This document shows, one piece after another, positions 1-7,016 of a stretch of DNA of 10,970 nucleotides. A program made the translations under genes and the position numbers. The DNA comes from Spirogloea muscicola (lineage: Eukaryota > Streptophyta > Zygnematophyceae > Spirogloeales > Spirogloeaceae). Positions within the stretch are counted from its first letter, which is position 1. Each line of letters begins with the position of its first letter. The stretch covers positions 149,337-160,306 of the forward strand of contig WELB01000180.1 in the NCBI GenBank assembly GCA_009602725.1, written 5' to 3'. The notes below the pieces were generated by a model. It worked only from the letters and a program-made list of their open reading frames with translations. It was not told the DNA's origin and made no database searches.

Positions 1-437
1 CTCCGACCTGCGCCTGCTTAGCAGGGGTTACTGAGTGGTTAGTAGCTGCTTTGTTTTTTCTTGTGTGCTTGTCATTTCTGCTGCTTCGCCTTAGGGCTTC
101 GCCTGGCTTCCCCCCCCCTCTTCTTGTACTCTGTTCATTCTTTTTTGGGCTGGCTGTTCCAGCCCATATTCTCAATGGGCGAGCCCTTCTTCTCCTCAAT
201 CTGCTGCTGTAGGTTATGTAGATCTTCAGATGTGCTTGTACTTGGCCATTTGGCCTACATTTGTTTCTTATATACGGAATTTCCTTTTCGAGGCAGGCTC
301 TCTCGCCGATTTGTGTATCTTAAGTGCCCTGTCAGTATCGCTGCACCAGTCGATGGCACACTCGCTGCATCTGCGAGCTGGTCGCGCTTGGGCTCCAGCC
401 TCTGGCATACACCTCGTACATTCCTCCGGGCTGGCCT

Positions 438-468
438 CTCACAGCCATTGCCTTGGAATGGCTGTGAG
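438..468. repeat. perfect 12-bp inverted repeat (hairpin)
   Basis: Arms CTCACAGCCATT (438-449) and AATGGCTGTGAG (457-468) are perfect reverse complements separated by 7 nt. No T-run follows and no gene is recognised beside it. It could be a chance palindrome, a structured RNA element or a transposon-derived hairpin. Confidence 0.85.
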
Positions 469-502
469 TTGGAGTTGGAATTGGATTCGGGATTGGAAGA
501 AG
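466..502. repeat. imperfect TTGGAR hexamer microsatellite
   Basis: A run of degenerate TTGGAG/TTGGAA/TTGGAT units lies directly to the right of the 438-468 hairpin. Read on the minus strand it would give a Ser/Asn-rich low-complexity peptide (NSNSNSQ-like), which is a reason to distrust coding calls here. Confidence 0.6.
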
Positions 503-1287
503 AGCTGTTCTTTCTCAGCAGCCGCTTTGGTCTTTCGGGCCATGGATAGTAGGCCGAGGCCGGACTCATGAGTTGGACCCGTGACGCCAAAAGAGGCACA
601 GCCCTGCTGCTGCCTGCTGCCGCAGCCGCCGCCACAGCTCCGCTGCTGCCGTCTGCTGCTCAGCCCGTCGCCGCAGCTCGTCGCTGCGGACATTGCCGGC
701 TCTTGGTGTGTGCTATGGCAATGTGTGGGGACAGCCACTAAGCCAGACCCTCAGGAGAGGTCTTCTGGTGGAGAAAGCGCGGCCAGATTGACTGGTGGCT
801 GGGAAAGGCCAGCCCAAAGGGATGGACAAGGTCTGAAGGAGCCGGAGTGCGAAGGACTAGGACCAAGACTTCTGGCAGTGCCTCAGGGTGAGACTTCCGC
901 TGTGATATATGCGCGAGTGTGCGCTTCGTGCGCTGGCGTTCACTCTGTAGGTGGGTTGTTCCAGAAACCTCCTAGATCCGAACTCCAACAAGGACGTACT
1001 AACCCCTAACTGTGTGTATAGGGGTGAAGACGTCACAAGGGTCCTCAGACAAATTCGGCGAGCAGAGCCGAGGGGTATGAGCGATCCACATCAAATGGCA
1101 AGCGGGCTTTCCAATATGGGCTTGGGTGACTCCAACGAGCACAGGGGTAAAGAGAACAATCAGTCACAAGAAGTAGCAATCTCACTTACAAGTAATGATG
1201 ACCCAGATAATCTCTCAAGTCAATGCTTTACATTGGCATCAATTCATGATCAGTCATAGAGTACCACTGACAGCGTTGACGAGTAGG

Positions 1288-1857
1288 TCAAGGTGGTCTT
1301 GCTGAGCTCAGACAAAGCTTGAGCATGCTACCATATGCGGTGCCGCACCGGTAGCATGCTCGATCTTCCTCGGGGACGAACTTTGATCTCCCCTTGGGCA
1401 CTACCACCGCCCGAGGCGGCTGCCGAGGCCTACCACTGTAGCCGGTCCGAGGCTTGAAACCCTTCACAACAGAGGGTCCCAGCGCGTCACAGTCCTAACC
1501 TCGGGGCAGGCGCTTCTTCATCGGGTGCATCGAGAAGGATTGACGCGCTTGCTCGATAATTTTGTCGACGGAAGTCACTGCTTCATGCGTCAGCTTATCA
1601 AGTTGGAACAACACCGCCACATGATGTGGGAGGCCGGCCTTGAACCTTTGGACTTGGTCCATGGCGTTCATATTACCACACTTCATCAACAGGAGATGAA
1701 AACGCCGTACGTAGTCCTCAAGGTCGTCGTCAACCAAACGGATAGCGAAAAGCTGATTACAAGCATTAAGCTCTGCATGGACTTCGCCGTCAATGTGGTT
1801 CAATAAGCGAGTAAAGAAGTCCCAGGTATTGGACGTCCTGGGTGTAGAGGACGACTT
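1288..1857 (-). pseudogene. Ty3/gypsy-type gag remnant, stop-interrupted (copy A)
   Basis: One minus-strand frame runs from 1857 to a TGA at 1288-1290 with a single internal TAG at 1495-1497. It opens Ser/Thr-rich, then WDFFTRLL, then a helical segment containing VDDDLEDYVRRFHLLLMKCG, FKAGLPHHVAVLF and VDKIIEQARQSF. This is the layout of a retrotransposon Gag capsid region (W..F...L, Y.RRF..L, GL). After the stop the same frame is basic and Pro/Arg-rich, then reads ACYRCG at 1359-1342, the first half of a CCHC zinc knuckle. The second half is missing and is replaced by an inverted copy of the DNA encoding it. No Gag N-terminus, protease, reverse transcriptase or LTR is visible. The family assignment is from memory of Gag patterns. 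It is almost certainly a non-functional relic, although the one stop suggests moderate age. Confidence 0.85.
1321..1361. repeat. 12-bp inverted repeat inside the gag zinc-knuckle region
   Basis: GAGCATGCTACC (1321-1332) and GGTAGCATGCTC (1350-1361) are perfect inverted copies with a 17-nt spacer. The spacer itself contains the small palindrome GGTGC-C-GCACC (1339-1349). The right arm encodes the ACYR of the gag zinc knuckle on the minus strand; the left arm sits where the His and last Cys of the knuckle should be. Confidence 0.9.
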
Positions 1858-2147
1858 TCAGCATCACGTACGGCGTTTCCATCTCCTGTTGATGAAATGT
1901 GGTTATAATCCTCTAAGTCCGTGAGTCCATAGTCCTCAAAGTCGTCCTCTACACCCAGAGAGTACAACAGCTGGGACTTCTCTACTCGCTCCTCCACGTT
2001 GTACGGCAAAGTTCGTGCAGAGCTTAATGCTCGGAATCAGCTCGACGCTATCCGTATGGTCGACGACGACTTTGAGGATTACGTATGGCGTTATCATCTC
2101 CTGTCGATGAAGTGTGGTTACATGAACGCCATAGACCGCGTTCAAAG
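1646..2147. repeat. large inverted repeat made of two gag copies
   Basis: The left arm (about 1646-1858) and right arm (about 1938-2147) are diverged inverted copies of the same gag segment. Clear anchors are a 21-bp perfect match (1838-1858 against 1938-1958) and a 20-bp match with one mismatch (1806-1825 against 1971-1990), both separated by 12 nt in each arm. Farther out the relation is clearest as protein: AELNACNQLFAIRLVDDD on the minus strand against AELNARNQLDAIRMVDDD on the plus strand. The central spacer is 1859-1937. Confidence 0.88.
1814..1924 (+). pseudogene. short gag fragment in the palindrome centre (copy B)
   Basis: This plus-strand frame contains DDFQHHVRRFHLLLMKCGYN and ends at a TGA (1922-1924). 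It matches the YVRRFHLLLMKCG core of copy A but has the opposite orientation, and it occupies much of the spacer between the two larger inverted copies. On the minus strand the same spacer reads DFEDYGLTDLEDY, an apparent small duplication of the gag DDFEDY motif. These are scraps of gag, not genes. Confidence 0.7.
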
Positions 2148-2163
2148 CGACGCGCGACGGTGA
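1938..2163 (+). pseudogene. inverted gag fragment, truncated (copy D)
   Basis: The plus-strand frame begins Ser-rich (SSSTPREYNS), then reads WDFSTR, AELNARNQLDAIRMVDDD, FEDYVWRYHLLSMKCGYMNA and IDRVQS before a TGA at 2161-2163. It aligns codon for codon with copy A, and the Ser/Thr-rich lead-in to WDF is shared, so both descend from the same element. Homology stops abruptly at about 2147, where GC-rich sequence begins, so the end looks like a recombination or insertion junction. It lacks everything downstream of the capsid N-terminal half. Confidence 0.82.
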
Positions 2164-2388
2164 CGCGCGGCGCGCTAGAAGAGGAGCTGCTCGGCGGTGC
2201 CGCCGCTGCGCCGTCAGAGCCGCCGCCGCATCGCCGCCGCGCCGCCGGTGCCGCCGCCCCACCGCCGCCGCGCCGCCGGAGCCGACGCCGCATAGCCGCC
2301 GCTTCTAGAGGGAGCTACCCGGCGGTGCCGACGGCGATGCGGCGGCGGCACCGCCGAGCAGCTCCTCTTCTGGCGCGCTGCGCGTCAC
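2160..2388. repeat. GC-rich fold-back with 47-bp arms
   Basis: The arms at 2160-2206 and 2342-2388 are inverted copies with only two mismatches seen; each includes an AGAAGAGGAGCTGCTCGGCG core or its complement. The 135-nt loop is nearly all GCC/CGC triplets and holds a partial third copy in direct orientation (about 2304-2330, TAGAGGGAGCTACCCGGCGG). No transposase is present. It could be a fold-back or MITE-like insertion, or a locally duplicated low-complexity stretch. The open frame across it is triplet-repeat artefact. Confidence 0.8.
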
Positions 2389-2478
2389 CATGGCGTTGCC
2401 CACGCGTCGCATGCGTAGTCGCGCGCCGGTGGGGCGCGGTAGTCTTATACTGGGCCGCGCACCGTTACTACGCCTTAG

Positions 2479-2499
2479 CGTTTAACCCAAGGTTAAACG
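2479..2499. repeat. 9-bp inverted repeat with 3-nt loop
   Basis: CGTTTAACC (2479-2487), CAA, GGTTAAACG (2491-2499) form a perfect short hairpin in the spacer between the fold-back and the LINE remnant. The rest of 2389-2641 shows nothing I recognise. Confidence 0.75.
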
Positions 2500-2641
2500 T
2501 CACGTACCGAATGAGAGAAGGCGCGCGGGATCAAGTGAAATGGAGGCCAATTCAAGCCAATACATTGTTCAGGCAGAGTCTGGGGCAAACTAAACAGGGC
2601 TACATAATACGGAGACCTAGACTAAGGTGCCTAAGGTGACA

Positions 2642-3760
2642 TCAGTACCCACGGGTGAGAACAAACAAATCCGACAAGCTAGCTTGGGGAGCTGGAGCGC
2701 CGCCACGAAAGCCGGAGGCCTGACCCAAAGTGCGCCCTGCACGTTGACGAAGAGCCAATGCTTGCGAGCGCTGCAAATTAAGTGAGAGCCGCATTCTATA
2801 ATATGCAACTAAAGCCTGCGGAATGCTGGAGTAGCCCAAGCTGCCCCCCCGACTTTGACGACACGCATCAACCAGCCGGGCCAGATGCTGGATCAGGGAG
2901 GACCATTTTACGCCGTAGCCTCCGTAGATATCCATGGCACAATGATAAAGATGGTCCCTCGGGGATGGTCCTGGTAGTGCCGCTCCTTCTTGCGCTCCGT
3001 GCTGGACGTGGCCCAGCCAGACACGCTTGACGTGGGTGCGCCAGCCTTGTACGCGTCGATCAGTACCACGTCCAGGAGCAGACGAGGCCCACCGCCCCGG
3101 GGGGTGGCGACCACGTCCAGACGCCGCACGTATGGCTTGCCGCTCCTCGAGGAGATTGGCATGATGCCGGACACCTCCATCACCGGATGATACCCCGCCT
3201 CTCGCACAATCCCAGACATAGTGTCCCTGAGTAAGTCGTGGGAGGCAATGCGCTAACCCCCCTCAACACATCTCAGCATATGAGCAGCTAGATCGAGCTT
3301 GTCATCGGCAATGTGGCCACCCTCGCACTGGCGGATGCCAGCCAAGCAAGGGGGGGGAAAGGCCGTGGTGGTGGAGGGCTGTGCGAAACAGGTTGTCTAT
3401 GAGCCGAAGGGACTCGTATATCGGCAGAGCGTTTAGCCACTCAGACGCGCCCGGGGAGCTGATGGAAAGGAGCCGGGTGAGGCCACGTCCATCGTCCTTG
3501 AGCAGTCCCTTCAATTCAGAGGCGGCCTGCACGTCCGCAGCGTGAGTGTAGTGCGCCTGCGCTTTCCTGTCAGAACAGCGTGCCCATGCCGCAAAATCTG
3601 CATGACCCTCTGCAAGTGTTGGTAAAGAGCGCGAGAGGTCATGCAGTGCTGCCGTTAGGGAAAGCTGGAAGGGCAGGTTCCCGGTTGCAACACCCGCTAT
3701 AGCGGGTGCTAAAACAGCATGGCCCCTCAGGATGAAGCGACTGGAACGAATGGGGACGTT
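2642..3760 (-). pseudogene. non-LTR (LINE-type) retrotransposon protein, C-terminal remnant
   Basis: Three minus-strand frames line up in order. Frame 1 (3760 to about 3357) contains GLTRLLSISSPGASEWLNAL and LRLIDNLFRTALHHH. Frame 2 (about 3356 to 2940) contains LAGIRQCEGGHIADD, a Cys/His cluster ending HMLRC, then HDLLRDTMSGIVREAGY, RRLDVVATPRGGGPRLLLDV and TERKKERHY. Frame 3 (about 2938 to the TGA at 2642-2644) contains DIYGGYGVKW and YYRMRLSLNLQRSQAL. This order (SPGA..WL, Cys/His cluster, H..LRD, R.DVV..GGG...LDV, R..LS..LQR) is one I associate with the C-terminal part of reverse-transcriptase polyproteins. Damage: a frameshift at a G8 tract (3350-3357), an in-frame TAG at 3253-3255, and a second frameshift near 2936-2940. 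No reverse transcriptase catalytic domain is present, and upstream the frame is closed by a TAA at 3761-3763. The exact LINE clade is not assigned. Confidence 0.75.
3691..3708. repeat. perfect 18-bp palindrome
   Basis: CACCCGCTATAGCGGGTG is self-complementary over its full length with no loop. It lies in frame 1 of the LINE remnant, upstream of the SPGA motif. Chance, a cruciform-prone site or a dimer binding site are all possible; nothing nearby favours one. Confidence 0.8.
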
Positions 3761-4229
3761 TTATTTGCAAGTTAGGCGTTCTGAGCAATTGGGGTTGCAA
3801 TGACATTTCTTTTAGGATCTAATTTAGATACTCCAGCTTCATGTTGCTAAGTTGTGCTTGACTGTAGCTCTAGTCACATACTTACTATCAAGCTTGGCAA
3901 GAAGGCAAGAATGCCAGCAAGTATGCCAGCAGCAGTTTACAAGAGGCATAAGATTGTGCAAAGCACTTTCATAAATCCACGACTGACTCCCTTTGACCTA
4001 TGTGCAATTATTCAACGGCCATTTGCCCATGCGAGCCCATAAAGCATGGTCCCATCATGAGACAATTATGGTGTCGGAAGTAGTGAAGGCAACTTGTTGC
4101 CTAATGCAATGTTGCTTCAAATGTCTATGCTTGATGACTTCCTTATCCTATTACCCGGCAGGTCGGATTTGCAGGCCATGCTTGAGGCAAGCGTATATGG
4201 CACAAAAATGAAATGTTCCAGGAGCTAGT
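3761..4229. other. intergenic, probable 3' flank of the minus-strand SAP-like gene
   Basis: No coding region is recognised. On the minus strand there is a TGTAA (complement of 3937-3941), the green-algal type of polyadenylation signal, about 290 nt past the stop at 4230, and an AATAAA (complement of 3760-3765) farther on. Either could end the transcript; both are short motifs and weak evidence. Confidence 0.35.
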
Positions 4230-5121
4230 TCAGCAGCACACATCTTGCACGGGCGGGCTGATTGGCCTGCATATGCTGGCAAGTAGGGATCTCCTCCTTG
4301 CAATTGCCGCAGCAACTAGCGCCGCCCTCTCTGGGCATTGGTCAGCCTTTGTAGACCTGAGTCCCGCGCGCTGGCTGGACAGAAGAGCCTGCCCATCAGC
4401 TATCTCCAGCCTGTCTCTTGCGCAATTCTTGTTTGCACCCTCACCTGGTGCCAAACCACCATTCTGCGCATTGCGTGCTTGGTCGAGTGCATGACGAAGC
4501 TCCTTGTCGTGATCTGAAGATCCAGTCTGTGCAGCATCCCCTGCACAAAGTTCTCCCACATCGGAATCTGGAGCTGTGCCAATACTTCCTGCTTGACCAC
4601 TATTTCTTGCAGTTGAAGATTGATATGTTGGATCCGCGACATCCTGCTGCCTCCTTGCTGCCAATGTGGACGCTCGCCGGGTGCTACTGACTAGCTTTGC
4701 TTGCACCACGGTTTGCTGTAAGCGCTTGTCACGCTGAGCAAATGGCAGCCGCTTGGGAAAGTAACGCCAACTTCCAACCTGCGCCTCATGTGATCCTCTG
4801 TCCTCCTCCTCTCTTAGCAGCTGCAATGGCAGGAAGGGCTCAGGGGCCGCCTGGCCAGGCCCGCTGGTTGTCTCGTGCGATGCTGGTTCAAGGGCTGCTT
4901 CATCCTCCTGAGGCCTGCTTGCCCTCCTCGATGCAAGTACTGCGGCCCGCTGGCTAGCTCCCTGCCGGACTGCCAAGTGAAGGGCCCTCTCCACGCTCAG
5001 CCTTACAGAAAATGGGAGGCGCTTGTACTTGTCCTTGTGACTGGACTCACTTCGTGTTCGGCTGCATTCTTCCTCTTCTCTCCACTTCTCCAGCAGCTCA
5101 ACTAGCCCACCCGAGCTCTTG
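4230..5121 (-). CDS. probable 3' exon of the SAP-like protein gene
   Basis: A long minus-strand open frame, usable from an acceptor-like CCCCAG just above 5121 and possibly opening as far up as 5162, ends at a TGA (4230-4232). It starts with an acidic helical stretch (LVELLEKWREEEE). It then has two similar basic blocks about 90 residues apart, each beginning KRLPF and rich in Arg/Ala/Ser, the second ending TRRASTLAARRQ. The rest is polar and Ala/Gln-rich, with no membrane segment. Arg-rich RR-S-R-L blocks after an N-terminal SAP-like motif are what I recall from plant homologues, so I assign this to the same gene as 5598-6339. The splice path is unresolved: exon 2 ends in phase 0 and the CCCCAG/AGC acceptor would keep phase, but its pyrimidine tract is poor. 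It could be a separate gene or terminate earlier. Function unknown; probably nuclear. Confidence 0.55.
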
Positions 5122-5597
5122 CTCTGGGGCACCTCGCTAACACCCGCTTGCCTGTCAAGCAACCAAGTCCATCTGTGATCCCAGAGTCAAGTAGCTCACA
5201 TAGGATTGTTTTCAAGCTAAAGGGGCTCTCCTTGCTGGTGTTTAGAGGCCAACACCATCAAAACTAGCAGACCTGCACAGCTGAAATGCATGCTGGGAAA
5301 TGAAGAGACTCCATGGGGCACTTAACAGTGTGCCAGTTGCCTCTGCTGCTTCTTTATATGCAGCAGAAGGTAGTGGTAGCCGCCAGTACACGAAGTCACT
5401 ACATGCCACATTGACCTGCTTCCAAGGCACTCTGATCAGTTCCTGCCCATGACTGTTGCTGAGAGGCCCGCGCTGCACGTTACAGATGCTACATCAAGGT
5501 AAAATCTTCGTCAATTATTGCTCGCCTTACATCCTTTAGCAAGCATTCATGGCCTACAAGACCGGCCAGGCACTGATTGGCCGTGGTGATTTTGTAC
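5122..5597 (-). other. unresolved intron region of the SAP-like gene
   Basis: If the exons on either side belong to one gene, this is intron, possibly with a small internal exon. One candidate is a phase-0/phase-0 block of 57 nt on the minus strand (about 5474-5418, RGPLSNSHGQELIRVPWKQ) flanked by CGTGCAG and GTCAAT. If the exon 2 donor at 5597 is not used, translation instead runs on to a TGA at 5547-5549 and the protein ends there. The sequence alone does not decide. Confidence 0.35.
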
Positions 5598-6339
5598 CTC
5601 TGTTTTGGCTGGCAACTCTGGCGCAACCTGCAGTCGCTCTCCCTCAGCTTGCAAGGTGGAGCGCACGTCCATCTCTGGTGGGTCGCCTGGCGGTGTATGT
5701 CGCAGTGCTTGACGAGCGCAAGCCTCTGCAGGAGAGACCAGCATGGGCGCCTCCCCGAATTCTGCCGCATCGTCTCTACGGGCTCGACCAGGGCCCTCGG
5801 ATACATTACTGGAAGTACTCGCAGGCAGGCCTGTCGGCATGGGCTGTCCGGAGTTGGCGGCCTCGTTGCCATCAGGCCTGGTTACAGCTTCATTGCCCTC
5901 CTGCACGTCCATGGAACTGGACGCGGGAGAAGCTGCGGCAGGTTCCTCGTCTGCAAAGGGGGTCTGGCCAAGGAGGGGGGTGACGTGAGGCGGCCATTTG
6001 GTGTTTGCCAGATCTTTGGCACCTATTCAGCTGTGTAGAGCAAGGATGGCAGGTGAGCACTGGCGCTCTTGTGCAACAGATGAGGCCGCAGGACGGGGCA
6101 GTGGCCTCCGATCTGGCTGAAGACGAGCTTGGACCTCTCATGTAGCCATCTCGGCAATGCACATGTGCGGGCTTCCAGAGAAAAGAGGAGGGGGGATTCC
6201 TTGGCGTCACCTCCGTGGCCAGGGCGGCGAGCGCCGCCGCCATGTCCTTGTTGCTGCCGTTGGCCCGCAGGCCGCGCCGCTTGCAGAGCGCCTGGAGCCG
6301 GCGCCGCGGCAGGGCGGCGTACTCGGCGGCGGGCGCCAT
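5598..6339 (-). CDS. SAP-like motif protein, exons 1 and 2
   Basis: Exon 1 is 6339-6211 (43 codons) and exon 2 is 5963-5598 (122 codons). The intron 6210-5964 has donor GTGACG and acceptor TTGGCCAG, and phase 0 is kept. The start ATG at 6339-6337 has a strong context (GCC ATG G); an in-frame ATG at 6375 would add 12 residues across the ambiguous base 6359. Exon 1 encodes LPRRRLQALCKRRGLRANGS followed by NKDMAAALAAL, a basic helix-turn-helix of the SAP-like kind. I recall the pattern R..LQ.LCK..G..AN..N..MA..L from plant and green-algal nuclear proteins of unknown function. Exon 2 is acidic and disordered (TPFADEEPAAA, then Glu/Pro/Ser-rich). The gene is divergent from MBF1, with start codons 677 bp apart. 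A nuclear, nucleic-acid-binding role is inference. The frame continuity across the intron is the main support. Confidence 0.7.
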
Positions 6340-6400
6340 GGCGCTGGCGCGGGCAGGGNCACAGAGCGTGTTCATGACTGAATGAAGAATTGTGAGAGGA

Positions 6401-6420
6401 GGGAGGGAGGAGGGGGGGGG
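6401..6420 (+). repeat. G-run with G-quadruplex potential
   Basis: The plus strand reads GGGAGGGAGGAGGGGGGGGG, giving several G3 runs with loops of one to four bases. It is about 60 nt upstream of the SAP-like ATG, in that gene's likely 5' leader or core promoter, where the transcript would carry the pyrimidine-rich complement. Confidence 0.6.
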
Positions 6421-6704
6421 CTCGGCTTTCGCGCGGGCCAACGGCTCCCCGCCCTTCCCCGCGGGACCTGACGCTGACGAGGGTGCCCGGGGCTGACGGC
6501 GTCATGCGGCGGCCGTGCCGCGGTGTGAACGGCCCTGGCCCCCCCGCCGCCCGGGGCGACGAACGTGTGAACGCGGCCCCGCCGCAGGGGCTCGAGAAAG
6601 CGTCCACAAACCGTCCCACCCACAGTCGTCTCGAACCATCACTTGAAAAGCGCCCGCCGTGTCGGAGCCGCGTCGTCAGACGCCCATACCTCAAGTCCAC
6701 GTCG

Positions 6705-6830
6705 CCGCCCTCGCCGCCGTCCCCGTCGCCGCCGCAGCCGCCGTTGCCGCCGCCGCCGTCGCCGCTCTCGCCGCCGCCGCCGGAGCCGCTAGTTGCCGCA
6801 TAGATCGCCGCCGCCGCCGCCGCCGCCGCT
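6705..6830 (+). repeat. GCC/CCG triplet-rich tract
   Basis: Imperfect CCG/GCC repeats end in an uninterrupted GCC run at 6807-6827. In the MBF1 reading frame the latter encodes Ala codons. Similar triplet tracts occur at 2215-2305 and 10563-10583, so they appear to be a general feature of this genome near genes and GC-rich sequence. Confidence 0.7.
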
Positions 6831-6963
6831 AGTAGCGCCATCTCGGCGCACCTCTTAGCCGCGGAGGGACCTCGGGCTTTCCACCGCTGGTGGTTGCCGC
6901 CGTTTGTTGGCAAGCTTGCGGAGAAGAGATCAGCGACAGCAAGCGGGGACCCGCAGCCACCGC

Positions 6964-6971
<8 letters not shown>

Positions 6972-6997
<26 letters not shown>

Positions 6998-6998
6998 G
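6972..6998 (+). repeat. (CCG)9 tract immediately 5' of MBF1
   Basis: Nine uninterrupted CCG triplets end 18 nt before the MBF1 ATG. They are in frame with MBF1 and would encode Pro if translated. Length polymorphism between strains would be expected. Confidence 0.85.
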
Positions 6999-7016
6999 TC
7001 TGCTGCCGCCTCCACG

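Larger units (their letters stand above)
1..1287. other. no confident gene; simple repeats and a hairpin
   Basis: I see no coding region here that I recognise. Bases about 596-690 are rich in CTG/CCG triplets and give low-complexity frames on both strands. Two weak candidates exist. One is a minus-strand ATG at 543 in a reasonable initiation context that opens a short Lys/Ala/Glu-rich peptide (MARKTKAAAEKE...), stopping after 34 codons unless spliced. The other is a plus-strand frame ending at 1259 whose last 80 or so codons are hydrophilic, with a possible acceptor (GTGTATAG) near 1014-1021. Neither matches a family I know, so they are not called as genes. Confidence 0.5.
6340..7016. promoter_or_regulatory. 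shared divergent promoter / 5' leader region
   Basis: This interval separates the divergent starts of the SAP-like gene and MBF1, so both promoters and 5' leaders must lie here or overlap it. It is GC-rich, with GCC/CCG triplet runs on the MBF1 side and a G-rich tract on the SAP-like side. I see no clear TATA box. Long open frames across it on both strands (Gly- or Pro-rich) are products of the triplet repeats. Confidence 0.65.

Noticed and set aside
951-1259. Plus-strand hydrophilic frame that could be a terminal exon
   Set aside because: A possible acceptor near 1021 and a plausible composition are the only support; no upstream exon or family could be identified.
2085-2639. Plus-strand 184-codon frame
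   Set aside because: Pro/Arg/Ala low complexity derived from the GC-rich fold-back; it starts inside the gag fragment in the wrong frame.
4213-5105. Several plus-strand frames of 72-93 codons
   Set aside because: They lie opposite the more coherent minus-strand 4230-5121 frame and look like its shadows.
6023-7015. Long minus-strand Gly-rich open frame (330 codons) antisense to the MBF1 leader
   Set aside because: It is created by GGC triplet repeats, overlaps the divergent promoter, crosses the ambiguous base, and joins parts of the SAP-like exon in the wrong frame.
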